From contig JACEFZ010014499.1 in NCBI GenBank assembly GCA_014155875.1, positions 1-64,000 of the forward strand: 64,000 bases of DNA, in the 5' to 3' direction. Shown piece after piece: positions 45,795 to 56,912 of this stretch. Each line of letters starts with the position of its first letter. The stretch's first letter is position 1. The notes beneath the pieces are model-generated. The model was given only the letters and a program-made list of their open reading frames with translations. It made no database searches and was not told the DNA's origin. Both the position numbers and the translations under genes were made by a program. Origin of the DNA: Cepaea nemoralis (Eukaryota > Mollusca > Gastropoda > Stylommatophora > Helicidae).

Positions 45795-46775
45795 CGCTGA
45801 AAGTATAAAACATGAAATGTTATATTGAAAAGAACTAGAAAAATGCGTTAGAAAATTCTCACGTCTCTAAAATGGATCCAACATTTTTAGAAAAACTTTA
45901 AAGATGCATTAAAGAGTTTATCACTTTCTTTATAAGCATATAACTGCATATAATTTCTATAAATATTTTATAAAACATTAAGATAAATACTACAATTATG
46001 TAAATTACTTATAAAGCAATGCTACTGTTAGTAATGTCCCTTGATATAACTTATGTTGTTAAGTTCCTTTGCAATATTTTAATTACGTGTCTTTCTTTTT
46101 AATGCGATTGTATTTCGTACAAAAATGTGTTGCTACAAGGTGCGTTGCTTGTTTTCTTTTACTTTTACAAAATACGACAAGACCCCCCAGACGTCAAATG
46201 CAGCAACATTCTCTAATTGTTTGTGTAATGACTGCATACTATTTATTACAGCACATACATTATTCCTCGCAGACATAAAATGCGGTTTGCATTCAAACGT
46301 TGCATATAAATAGGAATTGTAGGTATCCTTTTCAAACATTAAGTGTTTATTGTCAGAACCTACAAACAAACGTTTCTAGTAATATTGTGTGAGTTATTTC
46401 TCTTGGAACAATAGGACCATTCATCTGTATTAGATTGTTCCCTTTTAGCTTACAAAATTTTCGACCTCTCAAATCCACGGACACAAATATTTCGTTAGAA
46501 TGTTCCACTATACGCAAGAAAGCGTATGTTGTTCAATTGTAAGTACGCTTTCAACACGGAAGCCGAGCTAGCGTAGTGGCTAGATGCTCGCCTCTCGGCT
46601 CGGTGGTCATGAGTTCGAATCTGCAGCGGGGCGGAAGTTTACAATGGACCTGGCCTCCCTGGTCGTACTTGGCTGATGAAGGCTAATCGTCGCAACGCTC
46701 TTTGTTTTCCGTCATTGTGTTCTGTAAAACTGCACTACTTCGTGCTATTTTATATTGATTACATTTCTACAGCTT
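45437..46775 (+). repeat. RA dispersed repeat, fourth and most complete distal copy
   Basis: Runs through the SINE-like module (GTTCGAAACACAG near 45519; GCAATGGCAAACTACTGAAC near 45590), AT-rich body, GTAATGACTGCATAC segment, and the tRNA-like block with A box TAGCGTAGTGGCT (46569-46581) and B box GAGTTCGAATC (46611-46621). It ends at AGCTT (46771-46775), the duplicated target of the LTR element. RA continues at 56207. Confidence 0.7.
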
Positions 46776-47373
46776 TGTCAGCAACCGCTGTCACAGGCAT
46801 TCTAGGATACTTCTCTCGCACCACACAAAAGACTTGCTAGTCGTACGAGAGGAATTGGTTACACATTTTATTGCCACTGGCTCTTTGCATCACATCATTG
46901 TACAACAAACAGTCGCTAACAAATCACACAAGAATAAATGCACAGAACTTCCTATCACTAGTCGTTTCCTAACCCTATCGCTAATCTATCTACTCGGCTA
47001 ACGAAACAAGCATCGCTAAGCGATGTTATCACTCTGAAGTCTGTGTCCCCTCTGATTCTACTCCGCGTGCTGTTTACACAGTACGCGGAAGGACTTGGGG
47101 CGCACTACGGCTTTTGCGTGCGGCCTCATTTAGCACGCTCGAGTAGTGGCCTCTCTTGAGTTACACTCTAGTTTCACGTTGCCGTGATCATGCCGTGACC
47201 AGAGTGCTAACTCTCTGGTTGACACCTCCGTGTCTCATGAGAGAACTAATTACTAGTTCCCCTTCCTATCACCTACCCTGCGCTCATGTAGGGGCACTGA
47301 GTTACCTCTAATCTACTTGAGGTAGACCACTCATTCAGGGTGGTCTTCCTGCTCTATACTTGAGTCTTTGACA
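46776..47373 (-). mobile_element. 3' LTR, 598 bp
   Basis: Ends TGTCA and TGACA (inverted). On minus AATAAA lies at 46867-46872, a likely polyadenylation signal. Compared with the other LTR I count 10 substitutions. Confidence 0.9.
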
Positions 47374-47389
47374 CACACCCTCCCCTCCT
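47374..47389 (-). other. Polypurine tract
   Basis: On minus AGGAGGGGAGGGTGTG lies directly before the 3' LTR, the expected plus-strand primer position. Confidence 0.8.
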
Positions 47390-49570
47390 GTGTTGCGTTA
47401 CAAACTTTGACTCATGGTTGTGACGCAAGAGGTTTCTAAAAATTAGTGTATCTAATTTTTGTCAAAGACTCCTGATAACTTGGTTCTGGGTATCCTAATA
47501 GACCTCTACTGACTATTGTCACAGTGTAGTATCACTTTACTTGGCTATTGCTGATCGCCACAAACTTGTCAGGTTGGCGTGAGCCCTCTTCTCAATCGCA
47601 ATATTATATAATTAGAGGTTTGTCTGAACCGGACCGTTGTCTTATAAGACCTGCCCTCAAATAGTAAATTAACTCACTACCCATACAAAGTTGACTTTCT
47701 TAGGGTCAACACATGAATTGCTTCATGTCCCCCATATAATATTAAACAACCCTTGCCCAAGCTGTGTGCGACAGGCTTTACCTATCTCGCTTCCGCGTGT
47801 AAATTTCTCTTTCACTGTTAAGTTAGTGTTTCGTTGTCTATTGTGTCCCCTGACCCGAAGTTATATCCCTTAGTTCTAAAAAATGTATGTGCTTTACATG
47901 TGTGTTTTCCTGGTTGTTTGCGTGTTTGAATCTACCTACTAATATAATTTAACTTCTAACATGTGTGTCTGTCTATAAATATGTATGCAAGTTAGTTTTC
48001 AAGTGCCATAATTCGGTTAAATGTGGCCACAAACAAGTGTATAACACTAATTCGTGACTACGTTTCCGTCATATGAGACTTAAAATACTCTATCTAAGTT
48101 TTACTCTAAACTACACACAAAACATTCGAGACCGCACATTACAACATTGAAAACAAACGCTTGACGCAGACAAATAATAAAAAGTCGCGCTGAGCGGCAG
48201 AAAAAATCTGCTGGCTGCCTTCACTCTCCCTTGTATATTTACCATTTTCTCTCACTTTCACACTTCTGTCACACATCTTTTATTCTCACAAATATTTAAC
48301 AACCTTGAAGTGACACTGTACAAGTTTAGCTCAGTTTTAAAAGAGTTGAGCTTCATGGCTGTGCTTAAGGTACTGCACGAGTCATGTATTTACAAAATAT
48401 TTACATGGATGCAATAGGGTTGATAGATTATACCCTGATATTATTAAACACTATATACTATATAAATACTAATACTAATTCTCTAACTATCTATATTCTA
48501 TTTTGTTGTACAAAATTAATCTAATTTAAGGGAAGTAATCTAACTATCTAAAACATGAAATGATGTGAAATGAGTTATGTATCTTTATGAAATGGGTACA
48601 GTGCAATGTAACAAAAATTCTAAATAATGTTTTTAATGGAAAAAATGAAGAAAGACAGAAAGAAAAAAAATATAATGGATATATTTAATCTACATGGTCT
48701 AAATGATGTATGTTCATGTGTATAATCCTTTTATGCTATAAAGTATAACCTAATTTTAGTCCTAAATGATGAAGTTGTTAAAGTGTTCTTAAAGATGGAA
48801 TGAAATAAAATGAAATTAAATGACTACATGGTGTTGTTCCTATCTTAAGCTATTTATACTAATCTTTGATTCGCTGTCATTTAGTTTACTGTAATATTCT
48901 AATCTACGTTTCTAATTTTTTAAACCACTTTTTAAACCACTTTATCCTACTCTAATTTTATGCTAAGTAAGTGGGTAAATTAACGATTTATCTAAACTAA
49001 AATAAAAAATCTATTCTATTTGCTAAATCTAATCTAACTCTATATTAAAGTAACTAATCTAACTATAATTTACCACTATTTTAAAACCGTTATATTACAT
49101 ATCACAATAAGTATATATACATGATGTGTCTTTACCTCAGGTTAGTGGTCGCCATAACGTATAGAAATTGCTTTCGTTGGCATAGTTTATATATACACAC
49201 TTATCCTGGGTATGCTATCTACACTACACAGTCATACTTGTGTCCTATGGGTATTCTTACACTCGTTGAGTCTGCTGGTGTCGTAGACAAGTATCTTCGT
49301 GTCTGCTATTTCACAATGTTCTACACTGTTCTGATATGAGTAACACAGGTGATTCACCGGAGCACAAATGGAGCATAGTAAGTACCGAGCTGTCTATGTA
49401 CACACGGTGATTTCCTTGTTCTTGGCGCCTAGTTGTCATTCTGCTGTCTACGGACACATGGTAGTTCACTGTTCTTAGCACACAGTTCTGATCCTGATGT
49501 CTATGTACACAATAGTATATTCTACATAGGATACGTTAAGTGTATAGTAAATGAACATTTCTTAAACTAC
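47390..49570 (-). other. Non-coding 3' region of the LTR element
   Basis: About 2.2 kb between the end of pol and the polypurine tract, AT-rich, especially 48400-49100. No frame longer than about 80 codons and no envelope-like hydrophobic segment that I can defend. Its function is unknown. Confidence 0.6.
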
Positions 49571-50854
49571 CTATTCGTGTGGAATATCAGGTATTTCTAC
49601 CTCAGATGGTCAACTAAGGGTATCAGCAAGGATGTTGTCCCTACCCTTAATATGCTCTATACTAAAAGTATAATTCTGTAATATTAACGACCACCTGTAG
49701 ATGCGGTCATTCCGATGTACCCCACTTTGTATGACCGTGATCGGGGAGTTGTCAGTCTGGACTACAAAGTGATTATTCGCCAGAAATCGATGCAACTTCC
49801 TCACCGAATAGATGACGCTTAGGGCTTCCAACTCTGATATGGAATATCTGAACTCAGCCGGTGTGATCTTGCGGCTCACGTAGCAAATCAGATGGAAGAT
49901 GCCATCATAAAATTGGCCTAGTACTGCAGCGATGGAAATCCTGCTGGCATCTGTCCTAAGATAATAAACGAGCCTAGGATTAGGCAAGCGGAGGATTAAT
50001 ACATTACTAAATAGGATTTTCAATTTAGACAATGCAGAAATTAATAATGCATCTTTGACATCTAATTTTACTGATGCTTTTAAAACATTTGAAAATACAC
50101 TTGTAATTTTAGCTATGTTCGTTGTGAACTTGCTATAATAATTTACTAAACCCAAAAGGCTCCTGACCTGCTTTTTTGTTGTAGGCATGGTCAGGTTCAT
50201 AATTGTGGTAATAATTCTATTGTCAGTTTTCAGTTGTCCTTTTGAAATGACATGACCCAAAAAATCAATTTCTTGTAGGCCCAATTCGACTTTGCTCGGT
50301 TTGACAGTGAGACCGAAGAGTCGCAACCTATCGAAGACATGTCTTAGTTTCAGTAAGTGTGTTGTCCAGTCCTCTGTATGGACACAAATATCATCTATAT
50401 AGGTCACCGTATTCGTCACTCCATGTAGTAGATCTCTAGTTAAGCGTACGAAAGTGGCAGGAGCATTACGAAGTCCGAAAGGAAGAAATCGCCACTCGTA
50501 AAGGCCTAGAGGTGTTGAGAAAGCAGTAAGATGGATAGATTGAGTTTGCATAGGGACCTGCCAGTATCCCTTAGTTAGGTCTAATTTAGAAAAGATTTTG
50601 GAGGTGGACATATCCAGAATAAGATCTTCGCAGGAAGGAATTGGTTCTGCGTCGATCTTAGTGACGTTGTTGAGTTTTCTATAGTCCACACAAAGACGAA
50701 TGGTGGAGTCTTTTTTCTTGACCAGGACGATTGGAAAGGAGTACTCAGATATAGATTTTTGAATGATTCCACTAGCTTCTAAATTCAGAATTTCCTTATT
50801 TAGATTTTCTCTATAGCTAAGTGGGATAGAGTACGGCATGCATTTGATAGGCTT
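49571..50854 (-). pseudogene. pol: pol: reverse transcriptase and RNase H
   Basis: Carboxy part of pol, which converts element RNA to DNA. Numbered from Met at 50839: RLCVDYRKLNNVT (48-60), KLDLTKGYWQVP (85-96) with catalytic Asp87, WRFLPFGLRNAPATF (116-130), TYIDD (146-150) with the paired aspartates, LGHVISKG (194-201), then RNase H with TDAS (Asp297), SELEAL (335-340), QTDN (Asp363) and GRDNILADTLS (Asp401). All catalytic residues are present. The frame ends at a TGA at 49610-49612 where the family would be expected to continue; 13 more codons lead to a TAG at 49571-49573. A TAG at 50853-50855 separates it from integrase in the same frame. YIDD and FGLRNAPATF are Ty3/gypsy features. Confidence 0.93.
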
Positions 50855-51752
50855 CTAGTCCGAAAGAAGGATGGAGTGCTCGATCCTGTCCGTCCTACCT
50901 GGAATGTCGGAAAATATGTCCTTATATTCAGTCACTAATTCTATGATCTGTCGTCGTTGTTCTTCTGTCAGTCCCGTTTCTAATCGTATACAATCTAATG
51001 TAGCAGTCTTGTCCACAATTGGAACGGGTAGTTCCATCCCGTCGTCGTCTACCTGATTCAGTACGGTTGTGGTGCTAAGTGCGTTTTCTGTAATCTCACT
51101 AAGTGTATGCATCTCGTCGGATTTGCCAGTCTCGCTAACTAGTGTAGTTGCGTTGTGTACGTCTGTCGTCTCATCCATAGGTGTGGGTGCATTATGTTCG
51201 TCTGTCTCTAATTGTGTCTCTTGTCGTGAAAAGTAGGGTTTCAACATGTTGATATGAAATATCTTTAAGTGTCCGTTTATCGATATTTCATAATCGACAT
51301 CCGAAATTTTTCGTACCACTTTGAATGGCCCTTGCCATGAGATCAATAATAAATTCCGTTTGTCTGGAAGTAACAGAAGTATGTCTTGATCTGGTTCAAG
51401 ATTAATTGTTCTCGCACCTTTGTTTGCGTATTGGCGGTAGATTTGACCCTTCCTCTCCAAAGCTGCCTTAGCTATGATACACGATTTCATGATTTTATCT
51501 CGTGTTTCTGTCACCATTTCATAAGGTGTTTTTGGGGTTGGAATTTCAATCGAATTAGTTATTACCTGATGATAAATGGTTAGGGGTCCACGTGGGTTAG
51601 CCCCGTATACTAATTCAAACGGTGACAAACTCGTGCTTGAATGGGGAATCTCCCGATAGGCGAACAGCACTGTTGGTAACAGTGTATCCCAATCAGCTGG
51701 GTTTTCTGCTGTCACCTTAGCCAGCATGTGCTTAAGGTCTCCGTTAATTTTT
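50855..51752 (-). pseudogene. pol: pol: integrase carboxy part and linker
   Basis: Continues integrase after its catalytic glutamate: LLPTVLFAYREIPHSSTSLSPFELVYG (residues 16-42 from Met at 51727) is the conserved end of the catalytic core, and WQGPFKVVRKISDVDYEI (131-148) is the GPY/F module of Ty3/gypsy and retroviral integrases. A variable, acidic linker follows, then LTEEQRRQIIELVTEYKDIFSDIPG-type sequence, which normally leads into RT. It is joined to RT in the same frame but for the stop at 50853. Upstream it is offset by one base from 51753 onward because of an extra A in an A run. Confidence 0.9.
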
Positions 51753-53177
51753 TTCTACTATCCCATTGCTGGTTGGATGATAAGCTGTTGTAAAATGCTG
51801 TTTAATCCCTAACATTTTCGTAAGGGCTTGCGTTGCAGCCGATATAAATTGAGTTCCACGATCGCATAAGATGGTACGTGGAAATCCGAATCGTGAGAAC
51901 AAATGTAGAAATACATTGGCAACGTCTTTGGAGGTGATGTATTTCAAAGCTACTGCCTCAACCCACCTTGAACATAGGTATACCATTGTTAAGATGAAGC
52001 GATTTCCTTTGCTGGACACCTGGTTCAGGGGTCCAACAATATCTACCGCCACACTCTCAAATGGCCTAGAGGCCAGTGTTGAAGGTTGCACTTCAGCTGT
52101 AGGATGTTTACCCTTACGTACTAGTTGTTGACAGACATTACACGAACGACAAAATAATTTTATATCATTACAAAAACCTGGCCAATAAAAATGAGTCTGA
52201 ATTCTGGCCCTGGTCTTGTCGTATGCAAGGTGACCAGCAAACGGTGACTCATGTGCAATCTTTAGCACAGTTTGGCGGTGTTGTACAGGTAACACCGTTT
52301 GCTGAATCTCATGGTTACCAGTTGTATAATACCTAGTAAGGATACCATTATTAAGTCTAAAGAACCATGATGCGTTTTTTGTCACTTTGGCTTTTTCTTT
52401 CAAAAGCTTTAGATATGGAGACACACTAGGATCAGCTTTCTGCTGTTCTATGAATTTTTGTCTGGTGGTATCATCCGGGCTAGTTGGTGATAGCAAAAGT
52501 AATCTCTCATCTTGTAGTGCGTCTTGATGTTTCATAGTGTCTGCTCTTGTTGTTGCATTGGCTGCATTTAATTTTTCCCATGCAGCTATATCTTCGTTAG
52601 TACAATGTTTCAATCGGGGTAAGCATCCCAAAATTAAATCAGTACAAGGGTTATCTAAAATCGCACATGTAAAGGTACCAGAAAGGAAAGGAGTGTTAAT
52701 ACGGGCTTTGGCCAAAGGGTAAATTTCAATGTTACCCGAAAATGTTCGGCATTTGACAGAGTCACCTGTATAATCATTTGGGGTCACCAGTTCCTTTCTA
52801 AGACCAATAAGGGTGCTGCCGCTTTCTAGCAAACATTGGCATGGTCTGTCGTTGACCATTGCATTGTGGAACACTAAATTGCCTCTGGAGGCTAATGCTG
52901 CATTTACACTCTCAGTTGAGAATGGTACTGTATGTATACATTCTAATTTTCCGTCTGCATGAAATTGGTGACATCGATCACAACTGTCAAAGCTTAATAT
53001 ATCGTTTACACAACAAACATCTTCAGATTGGTTAAAAGGTAATTCATTTTCAACTTCACACTCAGTCTCACTACCACTATCAGAAGATGTATCAATCAAA
53101 ATAGCATTGTTGGCCTTCATTCTTTGGCGGCCCAGGCACTTATTTGAATAGTGCCCGTAGCTAGAACAGAAAAGCAT
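51744..53177 (-). pseudogene. pol: pol: zinc-knuckle end, protease and integrase core
   Basis: A 477-codon frame. Residues 4-14 complete a zinc knuckle begun in gag. The protease site is CLLESGST (115-122), with Glu118 where catalytic Asp is expected, followed by LILG (181-184). Integrase: zinc-binding His309, His316, Cys346 and Cys349, YWPG (331-334), then Asp379 (VAVDIVGP), Asp439 (LCDRGTQF) and Glu475 (NGIVEK), exactly 35 residues between the last two as in the D,D-35-E family. The frame stops two residues later through a one-base excess in an A run (about 51745-51752). Integrase lies before RT, unlike usual Ty3/gypsy order. Confidence 0.93.
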
Positions 53178-54445
53178 TTGACTGCACGCCTGTATGCAGT
53201 TCTTTTGTTTTGTTGCTTCTTAATGACAATCTCAAGATGTGTCGGATAGTTTGGTGATTTATCACACATAGAATAAGTATCATGAAAAAGTTGACAATAG
53301 ACACATTTCGACACTTTCTTATCTTTCTTGTCGACTCTATGAAATGGTTTTTTGTTGCTCTGATAGTTTTTAGGTTGGTCCTTCACAAAAGAAACTATTT
53401 CAGAGTCGTTATTTGATGTCTTGAAAATATCTCTATTTGAGGAAAAATATGCAGAGCCTTTCTTTTCAAATTGTTCTATGGTCTCAATGTCTGACTGCTG
53501 CAGGAATTTAGCGAAAGGAGATGGTATTGTGGATATGACTTTATCCATGGCTATTAAATTTTTAAGTTTGTCAAAATCCTTTCCTATTTTTGATGCACTA
53601 AGCCATCTATTTAGTACGCTTTGTACATTTGAGACATAATCGATAAAGGTCTCGCTTGGCTTAGGTTTTAAATTGGAAAACTGTACTTGATACCCAGGGG
53701 CAACAAGTAAGAAATGTTGCATTATCCTATCGTGGATGTACTGATAGTTAGATCTAAGATCAGTTGGTATAGATTCTATTACTTTAAGGGGCTCTCCACT
53801 TAAGTTCTTCATGTAGATCATGGCCCACATATCGATTGGTACTTGGTGGTATTTAAATTGGTATTCGACATTTTCTGTCCAGGCTGATATGGAATCTTCT
53901 CTACAAAATGGTTTGATAATGTTTTTGTACTTATTGAATTTATTTTCTTCTTGCTGACTTTTTAGTTTTGTAGCAGAGATCTCTAAGTGTGAATCTACAT
54001 CCATACCTTTCATCTTTAACTGTGTCTCTGATTCTACCTGTATTTGTTTTTCTTTTACTCTTGCCATTTCATCTATCTCTTTTTGCTTTAATTATTTCTC
54101 CTGATCCAATTGTTTTTGTTTTAATTCTAATTCTTTCTGTTTAATTTCCTTATCATGTTCTAACTGTTTTTGCTTAATCTCTTTATCTTGTTCTATTTGT
54201 TTTTGCTTAATCTCTTTATCTTGTTCTATTTGCTTTTGTTTTGTTATCTCCGCTAGTTCTACAATCTCTTTCTGATGTTGTCTTTCTTGTTCTCCAATCT
54301 CCTTTTGATGTTGTCTTTCTCGTGCACGTTCATCTCTCTCAGCATCTTTTGCTTCCCTAAACTTTTGAACAGCATATTGCTCTAAGTCCTTTCCTGTGTA
54401 TTCTAATTCCTTGCCTGCTTTTATGAAATCAGCTAAAGTTGCCAT
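53117..54445 (-). pseudogene. gag: gag with one in-frame stop
   Basis: Structural protein that packages element RNA. Starts MATLADFIKAGKELEY at 54445. Residues about 30-145 form a charged heptad-like coiled coil with repeated KEIKQKQ units; a TAA at 54089-54091 interrupts it and the same frame resumes. A capsid-like region follows (NVEYQFKYHQVPIDMWAM, then LSGEPLKVIESIP), then two Cys clusters: CVYC-X3-H-X5-C, and 29 residues later a second that starts in gag and finishes in the overlapping pol frame. The gag frame ends at 53117, overlapping pol by about 60 bp in the minus-one frame. Whether that is a programmed shift or a one-base deletion is open. Confidence 0.85.
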
Positions 54446-55581
54446 GTTGTTGGGAGATTAGCTAGATTTGATAGGCACTTATTTATATCTACTTATTTGT
54501 ATTAGATATGTTATGATTTTAAATCCCTGAGTACAAGAAATTGTACTCTTAGTTTATAACCTGAAGAACAGATCACCAAAAATATGCTAATACATCACAC
54601 GCTGAAAAAGAGATGCATTATTAATCATATTGCATGCAAAATCAATTGGGTATACTCATCTTAAATTTCCAGATCACTCATGTACACTCATTTGGCACTT
54701 CAAGTTCAATCGTTTGCCAATACCACACACAGCTCGAGTTATGCTTATGCTCAGCTGTTGTTCTCCCTGTTTATCAAGAGCATCAACAATTAACTACTTG
54801 TAAACAATATATAAATGTAGACAATTTTTACAATTACAAGCCACAGGAAAATATGATGTGGTTTAATTAATATTAAATGTCACTGTCCTGTCTTCGTTCT
54901 AACGTCTTTTGCCTTCACTAACTCTAACTGTTTAATCTATGGAAGTGTTGTGCAGACTGCGTCTCATTTGCATAGCCAAAGTAGTGCCATCGCGACGGCA
55001 AGACAGAGAAAAAATATATAAATAAATAAATAAATGCTTTAAAATAAATATAAAGGTGATAATATTGTTCAAATAAATAAATATATTCAATAAATAACTA
55101 ATATAAACAAATAATATTTGATATAAGTCAACGATTCAGGCGAGCAGCCGCTTTGCGATTGTAAACAATCAGTCGCTGACTGCAAATGGCGTACCACAGC
55201 TGTTTGTCAGTCGCGATACGTCAGAGGCGCAGCGCTATTTTTAGATTGGAAAAATCGATTTTGTTCTCGGCTCAGTTTTGTGTATCGCTCCGCCATGAAT
55301 CATATTTGACAACTACTGGTAAATAAATAAGTAATTACATAAATAAATGATACAAAAGTATAACAATAATACTTACAAATTAGAAGAAAACATATTCATA
55401 AGCACAAAATAATTCAGTAAGCATAAATAAACATAACTTGGTCACGATGGGCACAGCTCGCACTTTGCTCTGTCTGCACACGCCATTGTCACTAACGTAA
55501 ATTAAACCCTGTGATTATCTAGCCGTAATACTAATTTAGAGCCGTGGGTGAGTGTTTTAGCTTGAACGATTGTCCAAGCCA
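54446..55581 (-). other. Untranslated leader of the LTR element
   Basis: 1.1 kb between primer site and gag start; AT-rich with AATAAATA runs at 55015-55135 and 55320-55440, no coding frame. A packaging signal would be expected here but none is recognisable. Confidence 0.6.
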
Positions 55582-55595
55582 CACTTCTGACACCA
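55582..55595 (-). other. Primer binding site, tRNA-Leu type
   Basis: On minus TGGTGTCAGAAGTG is complementary to the 3' end of tRNA-Leu species ending CACTTCTGACA plus CCA. It lies 13 bases inside the LTR, a wider gap than usual. Confidence 0.75.
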
Positions 55596-55608
55596 CTTTA
55601 TCCTAGCC

Positions 55609-56206
55609 TGTCAGCAACCGCTGTCACAGGCATTCTAGGATACTTCTCTCGCACCACACAAAAGACTTGCTAGTCATACGAGAGGAATTGGTTACACATT
55701 TTATTGCCACTGGCTCTTTGCATCACATCATTGTACAACAAACAGTCGCTAACAAATCACACAAGAATAAATGCACAGAACTTCCTATCACTAGTCGTTT
55801 CTTAACCCTATCGCTAATCTATCTACTCGGCTAACGAAACAAGCATCGCTAAGCGATGTTATCACTCTGAAGTCTGTGTCCCCTCTGATTCTACTCAGCG
55901 TGCTGTTTACACAGTACGCGGAAGGACTTGGGGCGCACTACGGCTTTTGCGTGCGACCTCATTTAGCACGCTCGAGTAGTGGCCTCTCTTGAGTTACACT
56001 CTAGTTTCACGTTGCCGTGATCATGCCGTGACCAGAGTGTTAACTCTCTGGTTGACACCTCCGTGTCTCATGAGAGAACTAATTACTAGTTCCCCTTCCT
56101 ATCACCTACCCTGTCCTCATGTAGGGACACTGAGTTACCTCTAATCTACTTGAGGTAGACCACTCATTCAGGGTGGTCTTCCTCCTCTATACTTGAGTTT
56201 TTGACA
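55609..56206 (-). mobile_element. 5' LTR, 598 bp
   Basis: Same length as the 3' LTR, ten substitutions, same TGTCA/TGACA ends; followed by the target copy AGCTT at 56207-56211. Confidence 0.9.
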
Positions 56207-56440
56207 AGCTTCACCGCAGACAAGCTAGGAATCATCTAATGACAGGAGAAATGAGATTTCTGAGGAGAATGCAAACAATGCCATGGATGGACAGAAAAAC
56301 GAATGAGAAAGTTCCTTCAAGGAACAATTGAAAAAAAAAAAACCTTAAAAGGAATAGAAAAATTAAACACAAACAGTCCAGTTTTGTTTACGAGTCATGG
56401 TACGATCAGAAATAAACTGGAAAATATAGTGACCACTAGG
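56207..56440 (+). pseudogene. RA distal part: LE LINE carboxy remnant
   Basis: Continues the RA copy interrupted at 46775. It encodes a MRFLRRMQTMPWMDRKTNE-like block (about 56247-56305) and LEN-VTTRK codons at 56418-56440, as at 13990-14215 and, inverted, 35580-35800. An A run and stops disrupt it. Confidence 0.65.
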
Positions 56441-56640
56441 AAGTTTAGTTTAGTTTAGTTTAGTTTAGTCGATGGATCAACGTCACGGCCCACAGGTGCA
56501 ACCCATAAGTGCTCCGTTCTCCTCCTGACTCAAAACCTGAGTCTGGAGAAATTCAGCTCAGTGCACGAACTCCGTAGCACCGGCGAGGATCCTGAAATAC
56601 TTTGGGTAGATTTTTAACTGGAAATTTTGCCCGGGCAGCG
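56441..56640 (-). mobile_element. SINE with (CTAAA)n tail, 5'-truncated
   Basis: The reverse complement of 26140-26336: TTTAG repeats, then GGTGCAACCCATAAGTGCTC and GAAATTCAGCTCAGTGCACG-type blocks. The tRNA-Pro-like head is absent. Confidence 0.75.
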
Positions 56641-56912
56641 TTAAATGAAAATCGTAAATTGATTATAGAGATTAGACGAAGACAGTCAAATTAGTTTGGA
56701 CATGTTATGAGAAGAAATGGATTGGAAAACTTATTGACAACTGGCAAGATCGAGGGGAACAGACCAAGAGGAAGACCGAGAGGAAAATACCTGGATGGCT
56801 TGGCCACACGGCATGGACGAGACAGGAACACTGAGCTGATACACGACTCCGGTGAAATGGCGAGTCATGACCGCCCACGCTTTCCGGCATGGTACATGAT
56901 TGATTGATTGAT
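56641..56912 (+). pseudogene. LE-type LINE carboxy-terminal fragment
   Basis: Readable with one shift: an IIEIRRRQSQ block, then GHVMRRNGLENLLTTGKIEG and GRPRGKYLDGLA, then a terminal part with SHDRPRFPAW, a stop at the TGA that begins the tail, and a TTGA tail (56896-56912). This terminal stretch is the one inserted in pieces at 23028-23203 and 59905-60012. Confidence 0.75.

Larger units (their letters stand above)
46776..56206 (-). mobile_element. Complete Gmr1-like LTR retrotransposon, 9431 bp
   Basis: Flanked by AGCTT at 46771-46775 and 56207-56211; LTRs 46776-47373 and 55609-56206. On minus: 5' LTR, tRNA-Leu-like primer site, 1.1-kb leader, gag with coiled coil and zinc knuckles, protease, integrase, reverse transcriptase, RNase H, 2.2-kb non-coding tail, polypurine tract, 3' LTR. 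Integrase before a Ty3/gypsy-type RT is the Gmr1-like order reported first from fish and other deuterostomes. The uninterrupted target is visible, inverted, at 35815-35835 and diverged at 13985-14000. LTRs differ at 10 of 598 sites with no indel by my eye, so the insertion is fairly young, yet several lesions disable pol. Confidence 0.92.

Noticed and set aside
47390..49570. Envelope gene in the LTR element
   Set aside because: No frame over about 80 codons and no convincing signal peptide or membrane segment.
53160..53180. Proven programmed minus-one frameshift
   Set aside because: The geometry fits, but there is no canonical slippery heptamer, and a single-base loss is equally likely in a copy with other lesions.
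54092..54445. Separate small coiled-coil gene
   Set aside because: It is in frame with the downstream gag and separated only by one TAA codon, so it is the amino end of gag.
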